NCBI GenBank assembly: GCA_017645785.1
Contig: JAGCNW010000039.1
Coordinates: 1 to 64,000 of the forward strand
DNA from: Treponema sp.
GTDB taxonomy: Bacteria; Spirochaetota; Spirochaetia; Treponematales; Treponemataceae
DNA length: 64,000 bases
Direction of reading: 5' to 3'
The notes under the pieces are model-generated. The model saw only the letters and a list, made by a program, of their open reading frames with translations, had not been told where the DNA came from and did not search any database. Position numbers and translations under genes: made by a program. Below are positions 17,338 to 26,009 of this stretch, piece after piece (the stretch's first letter is position 1; the number at the start of each line of letters is the position of its first letter).

Positions 17338-17831
17338 AGGCCTTGACAAAAGGCGCTTTGGCTCTTGTCCTTTGCGCCGCGTCTTTATGCGCTTCATGCT
17401 CGAATGATATAGATTCAATGATAGATGATTACAACAGTCAGTTCGCTCCTGTGGAAAAATACCATGACGCTCCGGTTCCATCCGTAGGCGATCCGGATTT
17501 TGTGCCCAGCGAAATGCTTCAGCTGTATTACCACTTGAACGCGAGTGATTATTTGACAATTGTGGGGCCGCCGGGAGCGGTCACTTACAAGTGGACCGTC
17601 CAATATATTATGGACAAGGAGGACAAAGAGGCCGCAGAACTTGCAGGCGAAGAAGTTAAGTACGAGGAGGATGAAGTTGGAAGCTCTAGAATAATAAAGC
17701 TTACAATGAACTCCAGCGCGCAGTTTGACAATTACCATTCATATATGCTGCGCTTGTACGTAACGGACACGCAAAAAAGGGTTTACAGCGACTTGGCGTA
17801 TTTGACCATCACATACGTGTCGCCGTATTAA
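17334..17831 (+). CDS. Small lipoprotein, beta-sandwich-like (165 aa)
   Basis: GTG start overlapping the previous stop (GTGA). Signal peptide ALALVLCAASLCASC ends at a plausible spirochaetal lipobox (LCAS-C), so the mature protein should be lipid-anchored. The mature part has an acidic, Tyr-rich beta pattern and a closing segment (YMLRLYVTDTQKRVYSDLAYLTI) resembling PKD or Ig-like domains. No enzyme motif. As the third gene of the envelope cluster it may partner the propeller-barrel protein. A TTCCGC-5-GCGGAA hairpin at 17844-17860 lies between it and the next gene. Confidence 0.7.
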   Translation: MKALTKGALALVLCAASLCASCSNDIDSMIDDYNSQFAPVEKYHDAPVPSVGDPDFVPSEMLQLYYHLNASDYLTIVGPPGAVTYKWTVQYIMDKEDKEAAELAGEEVKYEEDEVGSSRIIKLTMNSSAQFDNYHSYMLRLYVTDTQKRVYSDLAYLTITYVSPY

Positions 17832-17889
17832 TTTAGGGTAAAATTCCGCATATAGCGGAAAAATAAAAAAAAGCCATAAGGAGGCTAAT

Positions 17890-20364
17890 ATGAAAGCAAA
17901 AAAAGCTTTGGGAATGGCGCTGGCTCTTGCCTCTGCGCTGTTCTTTGTCGCCTGTTCCAACTTGGACTCAGGCAGCGTGGACAATGGCGCCGCGAGCGTC
18001 TACTCCAGCACTAGAACGTTGCGCGCTAATGTGAACAACGTTGATTTGTCGGACGGTTCTGGAACCGCGGTATACGACCCGTGGATCCAGAGGACGGTAT
18101 TGCCGGGAACAACTTTTGGAACCGGCGATTTGAAATTGGTTCTTAGAGCGATCAGCAACGGAAAGGCTGAGGACTACTACTTCTTGACAGGCGGAACGGC
18201 AGTTTACGACACATCTACTCCGCCAAAACTAATTGGAACGGAATTTGTGGTGCCCAACTTGAAAGCGGCAAGCTACGACCTTTGGCTCTACGCCTATGTA
18301 ACAACCGCGATTCCTGCCGCTCATGCAAGCGATACTGCCGAGACTCTTTATAAGTCCTCTGACGCTTACTTGAATACAGGAGCTGCAGTTACGACAGCCT
18401 TGTGGGCGCACGCCGCTCAGGACTTGACAAACGGAGACAACGCGACTCCCCTCGAGTTCAACCTTAGCCCTATTGACCTTAAGGGAAAGGGCACTGTCGT
18501 AATTGGCGGAAAATGCTTGGACCCCGACAACAGCGTTACCGACGTGACTGTGGGCGTTTACAACATCTACACAAACGAAGCTATCAAGTCTACGAATGTA
18601 ACGCCAACATCAGGCCCCGGCGCGAACGAAAAGACTTTTGCCGCGACGACATGGAATGACATCCCCGCCGGCTCTTACAGGGCCGCCGTCACATTCCTTA
18701 ACAACGGAGTGGAAGTTGGCTATTGGTCTGACTACATCATTGTAGAGCCTTCCAACACTTCAAAAAAAGATGACATCGACTTTAAGGGCATTAAGACAAT
18801 TCCTGCCGCGCCTACTGGCTTGACAGCCTATTTGAAAGAGGGCACCTTTGGCGGCGGAAAAGAGACTTATGACGTCGTCCTTGAGTGGGCTGACAACGCC
18901 ACAAACGAAAAGGGATACCTGCTCCGCATTTCTACCTATACTGTTGACTTTACTGGCGGCAGTGAGACTGCTACCCAAGAAGTTTTCGGATTTGCAAGCG
19001 GCACTGTAAGAATACAGGGCACTACAACAGTCAGCGCCTCGGCCTTGATTGATTCCGGATACTTCACACAAACAGCCACGCCGGCCACAAACCTGCTCCT
19101 TTCTCAGTGCACGAGCATAACTTTGACCCTCAAGACCGGCTACCTCTACGACTTTGAGGTTGTGGCCTACAACGCCATCGGCTGCTCTAAGTATTCGGAC
19201 GATAACGCTACAACTGACATGTATGCGGATGTCGCTGAGTCTGGCTCTGACGGAATATGGACGCCCCGCGCAAAGCTTGATACGCCTGTAACTACATTTA
19301 CCAGCGGAAAAATGGCGTATATGAAAAAAGACGCCGATGCCGCCGTCACAGCCACTTGGGATGCTGTTGACACAACTGCGGAAGTTGTCGCCACTCCTGG
19401 AACTGATTACTACGACGCCTCAAAGGATATCGCCTATGTGACAAAGATGCCTGCTGGCTCTGAGTACTATACTCTTGCTTCTGGAGGAACTCCCTACACT
19501 CCGTATCACGTAAACTTGTATTACGTAAGATACGACCTTGAGGGAGGCGTGTACTACGACGGAGCAAAGGTTTCAAACGGAAGCCAATACGCCTTCTTCC
19601 GCTTTGGAAACGACGCTCCTACGTTCAACACCAACTTTGGAACGGCCGGCGCTTTGAAGCGGACAGATCCGCTCAAAAACCCGATTACGGCTGCGGACGG
19701 AACTCCGACACCGACAAGCGCGGGAACAGCCGCCTCGAAGGCTCCCTTCATTCTTCAGTGGAATTCTTCCAACACGGCCTATTCAAACTGGGTAAAATGG
19801 CTAAGACAGAGCGCGTCCGCCAACGGCCATGTCTACAGCTACAAGCCCGCGGCCGGATCTAGTCCGATTCCTGCCGATCCTCTTTTGTTGACTGCGGATG
19901 ACGCGGCCTTTGGAAACCAGGTTGTTTACGCTGAATACGCGGGAGCGAACAGTGACTTGACAGTTTTGGTTAAGATCAACTCCGCCGCCCAGGGATTGTA
20001 CATCATTCAGGATGCGGCCATAGAAGTAACTGCGGCTTCAACTGACGCAAGCTTTACGCCCGCTACCATTGACACAGCTGAAGACGCGGCTCCGGATGCA
20101 GCAAACAATATAAACATCATCAACGTCGACAAGCAGCCCAACCTTGTGCTGCAGCTTAAGACGACTCCGATCGCATACACTCACCTCCGCTACGAAATCA
20201 ACGGAGTGGTCCAGAGCGCCACTGTTGACAGCTCTACTGGCGTGTGCACGGTTCCGATGAAAGACTGGAGCGACGCAGGCACAATCCGCGTTCTTATGGC
20301 TGGTTACTATCAAGGCGCTTGGTACAGCCGCGCGTTCTCATTTGCCTTGACTGGCTCTAACTAA
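17890..20364 (+). CDS. Large surface-type lipoprotein with fibronectin-III-like modules (824 aa)
   Basis: Strong ribosome-binding site (AAGGAGG). Signal peptide MALALASALFFVAC gives a lipobox FVA-C and predicts a lipoprotein. The mature chain is Thr/Ala/Gly-rich and beta-stranded. A segment around residues 300-440 (PAAPTGLTAY...VVLEWADNATNEKGYLLRI...YDFEVVAYNAIG) has the Trp/Tyr spacing of FnIII domains. Four spaced blocks of similar composition follow, with no catalytic motifs. Probably an outer-surface or periplasmic adhesive or binding protein; the function is not identifiable. Transcription ends in the hairpin-rich spacer downstream. Confidence 0.72.
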   Translation: MKAKKALGMALALASALFFVACSNLDSGSVDNGAASVYSSTRTLRANVNNVDLSDGSGTAVYDPWIQRTVLPGTTFGTGDLKLVLRAISNGKAEDYYFLTGGTAVYDTSTPPKLIGTEFVVPNLKAASYDLWLYAYVTTAIPAAHASDTAETLYKSSDAYLNTGAAVTTALWAHAAQDLTNGDNATPLEFNLSPIDLKGKGTVVIGGKCLDPDNSVTDVTVGVYNIYTNEAIKSTNVTPTSGPGANEKTFAATTWNDIPAGSYRAAVTFLNNGVEVGYWSDYIIVEPSNTSKKDDIDFKGIKTIPAAPTGLTAYLKEGTFGGGKETYDVVLEWADNATNEKGYLLRISTYTVDFTGGSETATQEVFGFASGTVRIQGTTTVSASALIDSGYFTQTATPATNLLLSQCTSITLTLKTGYLYDFEVVAYNAIGCSKYSDDNATTDMYADVAESGSDGIWTPRAKLDTPVTTFTSGKMAYMKKDADAAVTATWDAVDTTAEVVATPGTDYYDASKDIAYVTKMPAGSEYYTLASGGTPYTPYHVNLYYVRYDLEGGVYYDGAKVSNGSQYAFFRFGNDAPTFNTNFGTAGALKRTDPLKNPITAADGTPTPTSAGTAASKAPFILQWNSSNTAYSNWVKWLRQSASANGHVYSYKPAAGSSPIPADPLLLTADDAAFGNQVVYAEYAGANSDLTVLVKINSAAQGLYIIQDAAIEVTAASTDASFTPATIDTAEDAAPDAANNINIINVDKQPNLVLQLKTTPIAYTHLRYEINGVVQSATVDSSTGVCTVPMKDWSDAGTIRVLMAGYYQGAWYSRAFSFALTGSN

Positions 20365-20376
20365 CGTCAGTCTTTA

Positions 20377-20560
20377 GTTAGTCCAGCCGTTATGGTTGGG
20401 CTAACGATTAGGAGGCTTTGCAAGCCTAGGATGCCCGCCGCGCAAGCGGCGGGGGGGTGTGGTCCGGCCGTTATGGCTGGGCTAACGACTTGGATTGATT
20501 GGTTGGCCAGCAATTGCGGCCGACTAAAAGTTTAGGTTGGCCAGGCGCATTGGCCAGCCA
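20377..20560. repeat. Hairpin-rich intergenic block with a 27-bp direct repeat
   Basis: Two 27-bp direct repeats at 20381-20407 and 20463-20489 (GTCC-R-GCCGTTATGG...) differ at 2 positions. Each is palindromic with flanking GTTAG/CTAAC. Between and after them are further stems: AGGCTT-3-AAGCCT near 20413, CCCGCCGC/GCGGCGGG at 20433-20452, and GGTTGGCCA/TGGCCAGCC at 20535-20559. Confidence 0.75.
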
Positions 20561-20564
20561 AAAA

Positions 20565-20598
20565 ATCCCGACGGTTTTTGCCGCCGGGATTTTTTTTT
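20565..20598 (+). terminator. Terminator after the envelope cluster
   Basis: ATCCCG-x-CGG stem with a T-rich loop (20565-20590) followed by eight T (20591-20598). A short A run on the other side would let it also work for the minus-strand pseudogene. Confidence 0.8.
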
Positions 20599-20608
20599 AG
20601 GGGGCGGA

Positions 20609-21093
20609 TTAGTTTGCGGGGGAGGGCTGGGCGGTTGTGGCGGCCAGTTCTTTTTGCAGTTCCAGCACTTGGTCTAGGGGGAGGCCGGTGATTTGCGCCG
20701 CTTGCTCGGCGGTCAGGTTCATCGTAAGGGCGTTCCGCGCGGCTTCCACGGCTTTTTGCTCGCGGGCCACTTCCTCATGAACTTTGATGTCCGTGTCATA
20801 GTCATATTCGCCTACAAACATATTCCTTACCTCCGTGGCCTTGCGTGAAAGATAGTCAACAAGAATGCCTTTTGCCTTTCGTCTAATATTTTATCACAGT
20901 TTTTGGAAATAAAAAAGTATTTGTAGGCCCTGTCGTTCAACTTTACTTTTGGATTTTTCTGGCATAAATTTTCAAAGGTGTACTTTGGCAGGCCTTTTCC
21001 AAATATGTCGTCAACGCAAATAAAGATTACGAACGACGTTTTTAAGTCCTTGTACTTTTCTTCCAGCGTCTGCTCTTTTTTGAATTCGCTCAT
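20609..21093 (-). pseudogene. Broken Rpn-family (PD-(D/E)XK, recombination-promoting nuclease) gene
   Basis: Two minus-strand fragments, 20827-21093 (EEKYKDLKTSFVIFICVDDIFGKG...YTFENLC) and 20609-20821 (EEVAREQKAVEAARNAL...AAQITGLPLDQVLELQKEL), are the middle and C-terminal parts of one Rpn/transposase-31-like protein. In the shifted frame the missing joint reads VDYLSRKATEVRNMFVGEY, directly linking them, so a single-base indel near 20863-20868 broke the gene. The N-terminal half with the nuclease active site is absent. This is a decayed accessory gene; such families often expand as multicopy remnants. Confidence 0.8.
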
Positions 21094-21103
21094 ACGAAAC
21101 TCC

Positions 21104-21170
21104 TATATGTGAATATGCGAAAGCCCCCCACAGATTTTGCGAAGCGCGCTTTCTTGCATATATTCATATA
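21104..21170. repeat. Imperfect 20-bp inverted repeat bordering the Rpn remnant
   Basis: Left arm 21104-21123 (TATATGTGAATATGCGAAAG) and right arm 21149-21170 are imperfect reverse complements enclosing about 25 bp. It lies where the missing N-terminal part of the Rpn gene would be, so it may mark a deletion or insertion boundary. It may also be a terminator-like structure upstream of clpB. Confidence 0.5.
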
Positions 21171-21216
21171 AATTTTTTTCAAGATTTTGGCTTTTTTTTG
21201 AAAAAAAGAAGAAAAT

Positions 21217-21245
21217 TTGCCGAATTTTGTTTTTTTTGTTATTTT
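21217..21245 (+). promoter_or_regulatory. Putative clpB promoter, leaderless
   Basis: TTGCCG (21217-21222), 17-nt spacer, TATTTT (21240-21245), then 6 nt to the ATG at 21252. The start-proximal sequence TTTAAAGGTATGG matches that of lon. No CIRCE-type inverted repeat is visible. Confidence 0.55.
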
Positions 21246-21251
21246 AAAGGT

Positions 21252-23837
21252 ATGGATCAAGATAAAATGACAATAAAGGCTATGGACGCGCTGCAGGAGG
21301 CTTCTAGCGTCGCCAGGCAAAACGACCATAGCGAAATTGGAAACGAACATATTCTAGTCGCTCTTTTGGAGCAAAAGGACGGCATCATCGCTCCCTTGGT
21401 GGAACGGATTGGCATGGACGCGGGCGCTTTGGCCGGCCAGGCGCGGCGCTTGCTTGACGGCTATCCGCGCGTAAGCGGAAACGCGAACCTGACATTTTCG
21501 CAGGCCGCGCAAAGGACAATCGCCAAGGCCGAGTCCGAGATGGCCGCTCTTGGCGACGACTACCTTTCCACCGAGCACTTGCTTTTGGCGATGACCGAAA
21601 ATTCCGACAAGGCTGCGGAACTATTGAAAGCTAGCGGCGTGAACCGACAGGCGATTATGACGGCGCTCAAAGCATTGCGCGGATCAAGCAAGATTGACTC
21701 AAACGATCCCGAAAGTTCAATGCGTTCCCTGGAAAAATATTGTACCGACTTAACGAGCCTCGCGCGGCAGGACAAGATTGACCCTGTCATCGGTCGCGAC
21801 GAAGAAATCAGGCGCGTGATGCAAGTTTTGTGCCGCCGAACCAAGAACAACCCTGTATTGATCGGTGAGCCCGGCGTAGGAAAAACCGCCGTCGTCGAAG
21901 GCCTCGCGCGACGCGTTGCCAGCGGCGACGTTCCCGAAAGCCTAAAGAACAAGCGGCTTTTGTCGTTGGACATGGGCGCTTTGGTCGCCGGAGCCAAGTA
22001 TAAGGGCGAGTTTGAGGAACGGTTGAAGGCCGTCATAAACGAAGTCAAGAAGGCCGACGGAAAAATAATTTTGTTCATCGACGAGCTTCACACGATTGTG
22101 GGAGCGGGAGGAGGAGGCGACGGTTCCACCAACGCGGCCAACCTTTTAAAGCCCGCGCTTGCCCGCGGAGAGCTGCGCGCGATAGGAGCTACGACCCTTG
22201 ACGAATACCGCAAGTACATCGAAAAAGACCCCGCGCTTGAGCGAAGGTTCCAACAAGTCTTTTGCGCCGAGCCCAGCGTCGAGGACACAATCGCGATTTT
22301 GCGCGGCCTTCGCGAAAAGTACGAAATCCACCACGGCGTTCGCATAGAAGACGAAGCGCTTGTCAGCGCCGCGATTCTTTCAAACCGCTACATAACAAAC
22401 CGCTTTTTGCCGGACAAGGCGATCGACTTGGTTGACGAAGCCGCGAGCCGCCTAAAGATGGAAATCGAAAGCCAGCCCACGGAGCTTGACCAAATCGAAC
22501 GAAAGATTTTGCAGCTGCAAATCGAGCGGCAGTCGCTCAGCAAGGAAGACGACGCGGCCAGCCTTGAGCGTTTGGCCAAACTGGAAAAGGAGCTTTCCGA
22601 AATTTCCGGCAAGCGCGACGCGATGAAATTGCAATGGCAAAACGAAAAGGCGCAAATCGGAAAGTCCCGCGAGCTAAAAGAAAAGTTGGAGGCGGCCCGC
22701 TTTGACGAAGAAAAATACACTCGCGCGGGCAATTTGGAAAAAGCCGCCGAGCTTAAGTATTCGATAATTCCCGCTTTGGAAAAAGACCTTAAGGCCGCCG
22801 AAGAAAGGGACAAGGAAAACGGTTCGGAGCAAAACGACTCCCTCTTGCGCCAAGAAGTTACGGAAGAAGACATCGCCCGCGTAGTTTCTTCTTGGACAGG
22901 AATTCCTGTCGCCAAGATGATGAAGGGCGAAAAAGAAAAATATTTGCAGCTTGAGGCGGAGCTTCACAAGCGCGTCATCGGCCAAGACGAGGCGGTGCAA
23001 GTTGTAAGCGACGCGATCCGCAGAAACAGAAGCGGACTTAGCGACCCCAACAAACCGCTCGGTTCCTTCTTGTTCATCGGACCTACCGGCGTCGGAAAGA
23101 CGGAACTTGCAAAGACCCTTGCCGACTTTTTGTTCAACGACGAAAAGGCTTTGACAAGAATCGACATGAGCGAATACATGGAAAAGTTTTCGGTAAGCCG
23201 TTTGATCGGAGCGCCTCCGGGATACGTTGGCTACGACGAAGGCGGCCAGTTGACCGAAGCCGTCCGCCGCCGTCCCTACAGCGTCGTCCTCTTTGACGAA
23301 ATCGAAAAGGCTCACCCCGATGTCTTTAACGTTTTGCTTCAAGTGCTTGACGACGGTCGCTTGACCGACGGACAAGGCCGCCTTGTTGACTTTAAGAACA
23401 CGATCATCATAATGACAAGCAATCTTGGAAGCGACCTTATTTTGGAAGCCGACAGCGAACAAAAAATGCTTGAGGTCAAAGAAAAAGTCAGCGGCTTGCT
23501 CAAAGCTTCGTTCAAGCCGGAGTTCTTGAACCGCATCGACGAAATAGTGATGTTCGGCCGCTTGGACAAGTCTTGCATCTCCGGCATAGTCCAAAACCAG
23601 TTGGCCCGCGTCGCAAGCCGCTTGCAGGACAGGCGCATATCCCTTGTCTTTGACCAAAGCGCCCGCGACTTCTTGGCCGAAAAGGGCTACGACCCAGCCT
23701 TTGGAGCGAGGCCCGTTAAGCGCGCGATCCAGACTTACGTCGAAAACCCGCTTGCAAAAGAAATTTTGGCCGGAAAATTTTCGGACGGAACGCAAGTCAA
23801 GGCGACCGCGGCGGACGGACAAATTAAATTTTCGTAA
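21252..23837 (+). CDS. clpB: ClpB disaggregase
   Basis: Hexameric AAA+ chaperone that resolubilises aggregated proteins with DnaK. Start at [14 protein letters not shown] (21252), preceded by AAAGG; the longer open frame runs through AT-rich promoter DNA. The 861 residues are normal for ClpB. Visible: N-domain (1-145), Walker A GEPGVGKT and Walker [10 protein letters not shown] in the first AAA domain, the coiled-coil middle domain (about 405-525, [18 protein letters not shown]), and Walker [10 protein letters not shown] and Walker [13 protein letters not shown] in the second. No ClpP-docking IGF-type loop is evident, consistent with ClpB rather than ClpA or ClpC. Confidence 0.97.
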   Translation: MDQDKMTIKAMDALQEASSVARQNDHSEIGNEHILVALLEQKDGIIAPLVERIGMDAGALAGQARRLLDGYPRVSGNANLTFSQAAQRTIAKAESEMAALGDDYLSTEHLLLAMTENSDKAAELLKASGVNRQAIMTALKALRGSSKIDSNDPESSMRSLEKYCTDLTSLARQDKIDPVIGRDEEIRRVMQVLCRRTKNNPVLIGEPGVGKTAVVEGLARRVASGDVPESLKNKRLLSLDMGALVAGAKYKGEFEERLKAVINEVKKADGKIILFIDELHTIVGAGGGGDGSTNAANLLKPALARGELRAIGATTLDEYRKYIEKDPALERRFQQVFCAEPSVEDTIAILRGLREKYEIHHGVRIEDEALVSAAILSNRYITNRFLPDKAIDLVDEAASRLKMEIESQPTELDQIERKILQLQIERQSLSKEDDAASLERLAKLEKELSEISGKRDAMKLQWQNEKAQIGKSRELKEKLEAARFDEEKYTRAGNLEKAAELKYSIIPALEKDLKAAEERDKENGSEQNDSLLRQEVTEEDIARVVSSWTGIPVAKMMKGEKEKYLQLEAELHKRVIGQDEAVQVVSDAIRRNRSGLSDPNKPLGSFLFIGPTGVGKTELAKTLADFLFNDEKALTRIDMSEYMEKFSVSRLIGAPPGYVGYDEGGQLTEAVRRRPYSVVLFDEIEKAHPDVFNVLLQVLDDGRLTDGQGRLVDFKNTIIIMTSNLGSDLILEADSEQKMLEVKEKVSGLLKASFKPEFLNRIDEIVMFGRLDKSCISGIVQNQLARVASRLQDRRISLVFDQSARDFLAEKGYDPAFGARPVKRAIQTYVENPLAKEILAGKFSDGTQVKATAADGQIKFS

Positions 23838-23850
23838 CGGTCGCAATTAT

Positions 23851-23915
23851 GTCATTGCCGGACTTGATCCGGCAATCTTTGGCCCAAAAGATCATCGGGT
23901 CAAGCCCGATGATGA
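23851..23915. repeat. Palindromic intergenic repeat (copy R2)
   Basis: Two hairpins: ATTGCCGG-7-CCGGCAAT (23854-23876) and TCATCGGG-5-CCCGATGA (23892-23912). They carry the CTTGATCC and GTCAAGCCCG cores shared with copies R1 (3178) and R3 (51825). Placed between convergent clpB and rlmJ, it probably serves as a bidirectional terminator. Confidence 0.85.
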
Positions 23916-24995
23916 CTATATTTGTTCGACCGAATAAGACGGCTCGGAAGCGAGGCCTGGAACGCGCGACAAATGCTTTAGCGCCGCGTCAAGCTCTTCG
24001 TCCAGCTTCCAGGGCGAGTTGACGACCAGGATTCCGCTACCGTAAAGGCGCGGCGCGTTGGGTGAACCAAGATTGTTTGACGTACCCGCCGCGGCGGCTT
24101 TTGCGGCTGCGTTTTCTTCCAACGACATTTCTATGTGGCTCTGCGGCGCGTCAACGCAAAACTCCGCCCGCAAAATGTTTGTGTTGGCGTTTTGAACTTT
24201 TGCCGCGGCTATTATCGATTCAAGCATATTTTCTATTTCCGCCGCGCGGTGGGCGAGGAGCGGATACCAAATCATTATAATGCCCGCGCTCCATTTTTTG
24301 TGGACGGCGATAACGGTCTTTTTTACGGCCTCGTAGTCCGCGGCCTCCTCGTAGCTGGGGTCGATCAAGACGGCGCCGCGCTTTATTTTTGGAGGCGTTT
24401 GGGCGATCAAAGTTTTTAGGCCGTCGGCCTTTAGAATTTGCGTGTGTGGCGCGTTTTTGGTCTTAGTGCCAGTATCGGTCGCAAGCCTAGAATCGGGGGC
24501 GGCCCCTTCTTGGGCTTGCAAGATGTTTTCTTTTAGCGCCTCAAACTCTTGGGGGTGCAGTTCGCAAATTGTGTGCGCGTCGTCAGGCCGCAAAAAAGCG
24601 CGCTCGATCAAGGGCGAGCCGGGGTACAAGTCGCGCGCAAGGTATGGGCTGACAAAGTCCAGGTAGTCCGAGAGCGCGGCGCTTTTTTGGCTTGAACCAG
24701 TATCGGTTGCAGGGCCAAGATTTTGGCCGCCTGCGTTTTGGGCTTGCGAAGCCTCTCGGTCCGTGTTTTTGTCTTGCGACGCGCATTCGGCCAACGCAAG
24801 AACTCCTCGCGCGGCCTCGCCGGTTTTGCGGGCCTTTTCGCCTTGCGTTGAATACAAGCCGCTTCCTGCGTGGGTGTCAAAAAAAGTGTAGGGCGCTTCT
24901 TTTTGGTTCAGCTTTTTTAAAAGCTGGATAAGCGCAGCGTGCTTTAGGATGTCGGCGTGGTTTCCCGCGTGAAAGGCGTGCAAGTAGCTTAGCAT
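23916..24995 (-). CDS. rlmJ: 23S rRNA (adenine2030-N6)-methyltransferase RlmJ, with insertions
   Basis: SAM-dependent methyltransferase that modifies A2030 of 23S rRNA. The N-terminus (MLSYLHAFHAGNHADILKH) and THAGSG motif match E. coli RlmJ closely. The catalytic motif reads DPSYE rather than DPPYE, and later WYPL and VVNSPWKLDEEL align well. At 359 residues it is about 80 longer than E. coli RlmJ (280). The excess sits in three low-complexity inserts near residues 71-107, 163-183 and 300-325, two of which share ATDTG and similar DNA. Start overlaps the stop of the upstream gene (TAATG), so it is the last gene of a nadE-AKR-rlmJ operon. Confidence 0.88.
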   Translation of the reverse strand: MLSYLHAFHAGNHADILKHAALIQLLKKLNQKEAPYTFFDTHAGSGLYSTQGEKARKTGEAARGVLALAECASQDKNTDREASQAQNAGGQNLGPATDTGSSQKSAALSDYLDFVSPYLARDLYPGSPLIERAFLRPDDAHTICELHPQEFEALKENILQAQEGAAPDSRLATDTGTKTKNAPHTQILKADGLKTLIAQTPPKIKRGAVLIDPSYEEAADYEAVKKTVIAVHKKWSAGIIMIWYPLLAHRAAEIENMLESIIAAAKVQNANTNILRAEFCVDAPQSHIEMSLEENAAAKAAAAGTSNNLGSPNAPRLYGSGILVVNSPWKLDEELDAALKHLSRVPGLASEPSYSVEQI

Positions 24996-25999
24996 TATTG
25001 CGCGGGTGCGATTTTGTCAATCGCGTCCAATTCCTCTTTTGTGAACGCGGCGCTTTGGGCGGCCTTTACGTTGTCCAAAATTTGCTCGGGTTTCGACGCT
25101 CCGATAATGACGCTTGCGATGTCGCCGTCGCGCAAAACCCAAGCCAGCGCCATTTGCGCCAAAGTTTGGCCGCGCGCTTTTGCGATGTCGTTAAGCGCTT
25201 TGATTTGCGCCATTCGTTCCGCCGTCAAATTTTTTTCTGTCAAAAAGCGGCCGTCGGTTTTTATGCGGCTGTCTTTTGGAATTCCCTTAAGGTAGCGGTC
25301 GGTCAAAAGGCCTTGCGCAAGCGGGCTAAAGCAAACCAAGCCGATTCCTTCTTTGGCCGCCTTTTTCTTTAGGCCGCTTTTTTCGATGGAACGGTTGAAA
25401 ATCGAATATTGAATTTGGTTCACGATAAAGGGGCAATGCAAGTCGTTCAAAATTTTGGCGGCTTTGAGAGTTGTCGCAAGATCGTAGTTTGAGATTCCCG
25501 CGTAAAGAGCCTTGCCTGATTTTACCGCTTGGTCAAGCGCTCCCATCGTTTCTTCAAGAGGCGTTTCGGGGTCCATTCTGTGGTGGTAAAAAATGTCAAA
25601 GTATTCAAGGCCGGTTCTGGCAAGGCTTTGGTCAAGGCTTGCCAAAAGGTATTTTCGCGAGCCGCCGTCGCCGTAAGGGCCGGGCCACATTCCGTAGCCG
25701 GCTTTTGTCGTGACGATCATTTGGTCGCGGTAGGATGCAAAGTCGCTTTTTAAAACTTTTCCAAAATTTTCTTCGGCGGCTCCACCGGGCGGTCCGTAAT
25801 TGTTGGCGATGTCAAAGCAAGTGATTCCGTTGTCAAAGGCCGCGCGGCACATCGCGCGAACGTTTTCGATTTTTGCGCTCTCTCCAAAATTGTGCCAAAG
25901 GCCCAGCGACACGCGCGGCATTTTTAGTCCGCTCTTTCCGCAATTGGCGTACTCCATCTTTTGGTAGCGGTCTTCCGCCGCAAGATAACTTTTTTTCAT
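24995..25999 (-). CDS. gpr: Aldo/keto reductase, YghZ / L-glyceraldehyde-3-phosphate reductase type
   Basis: NADPH-dependent AKR of the Kv-beta/YghZ group, which reduces L-glyceraldehyde-3-phosphate and methylglyoxal-like aldehydes. The 334-residue chain aligns by eye along most of its length to E. coli YghZ: YxxCGKSGLxxP, LGLWHNFG, FDIANNYGPPxGxAEENFG, TKAGYxMWPGPYGxGGSRKYLLASLDQSL, FSPLAQGLL and SVIIGAS. The catalytic tetrad positions (Asp in FDIAN, Tyr in NNYG, Lys in TKAG, His in YHHR) are present. RBS AGGAGG. It sits 10 nt after nadE and overlaps rlmJ. Confidence 0.88.
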   Translation of the reverse strand: MKKSYLAAEDRYQKMEYANCGKSGLKMPRVSLGLWHNFGESAKIENVRAMCRAAFDNGITCFDIANNYGPPGGAAEENFGKVLKSDFASYRDQMIVTTKAGYGMWPGPYGDGGSRKYLLASLDQSLARTGLEYFDIFYHHRMDPETPLEETMGALDQAVKSGKALYAGISNYDLATTLKAAKILNDLHCPFIVNQIQYSIFNRSIEKSGLKKKAAKEGIGLVCFSPLAQGLLTDRYLKGIPKDSRIKTDGRFLTEKNLTAERMAQIKALNDIAKARGQTLAQMALAWVLRDGDIASVIIGASKPEQILDNVKAAQSAAFTKEELDAIDKIAPAQ

Positions 26000-26009
26000 T
26001 CCGTTCCTC

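Noticed and set aside
22674-23846. 390-codon open frame antisense to clpB
   Set aside because: Shadow of a GC-rich coding gene: no signal, no known domain, and composition mirrors clpB.
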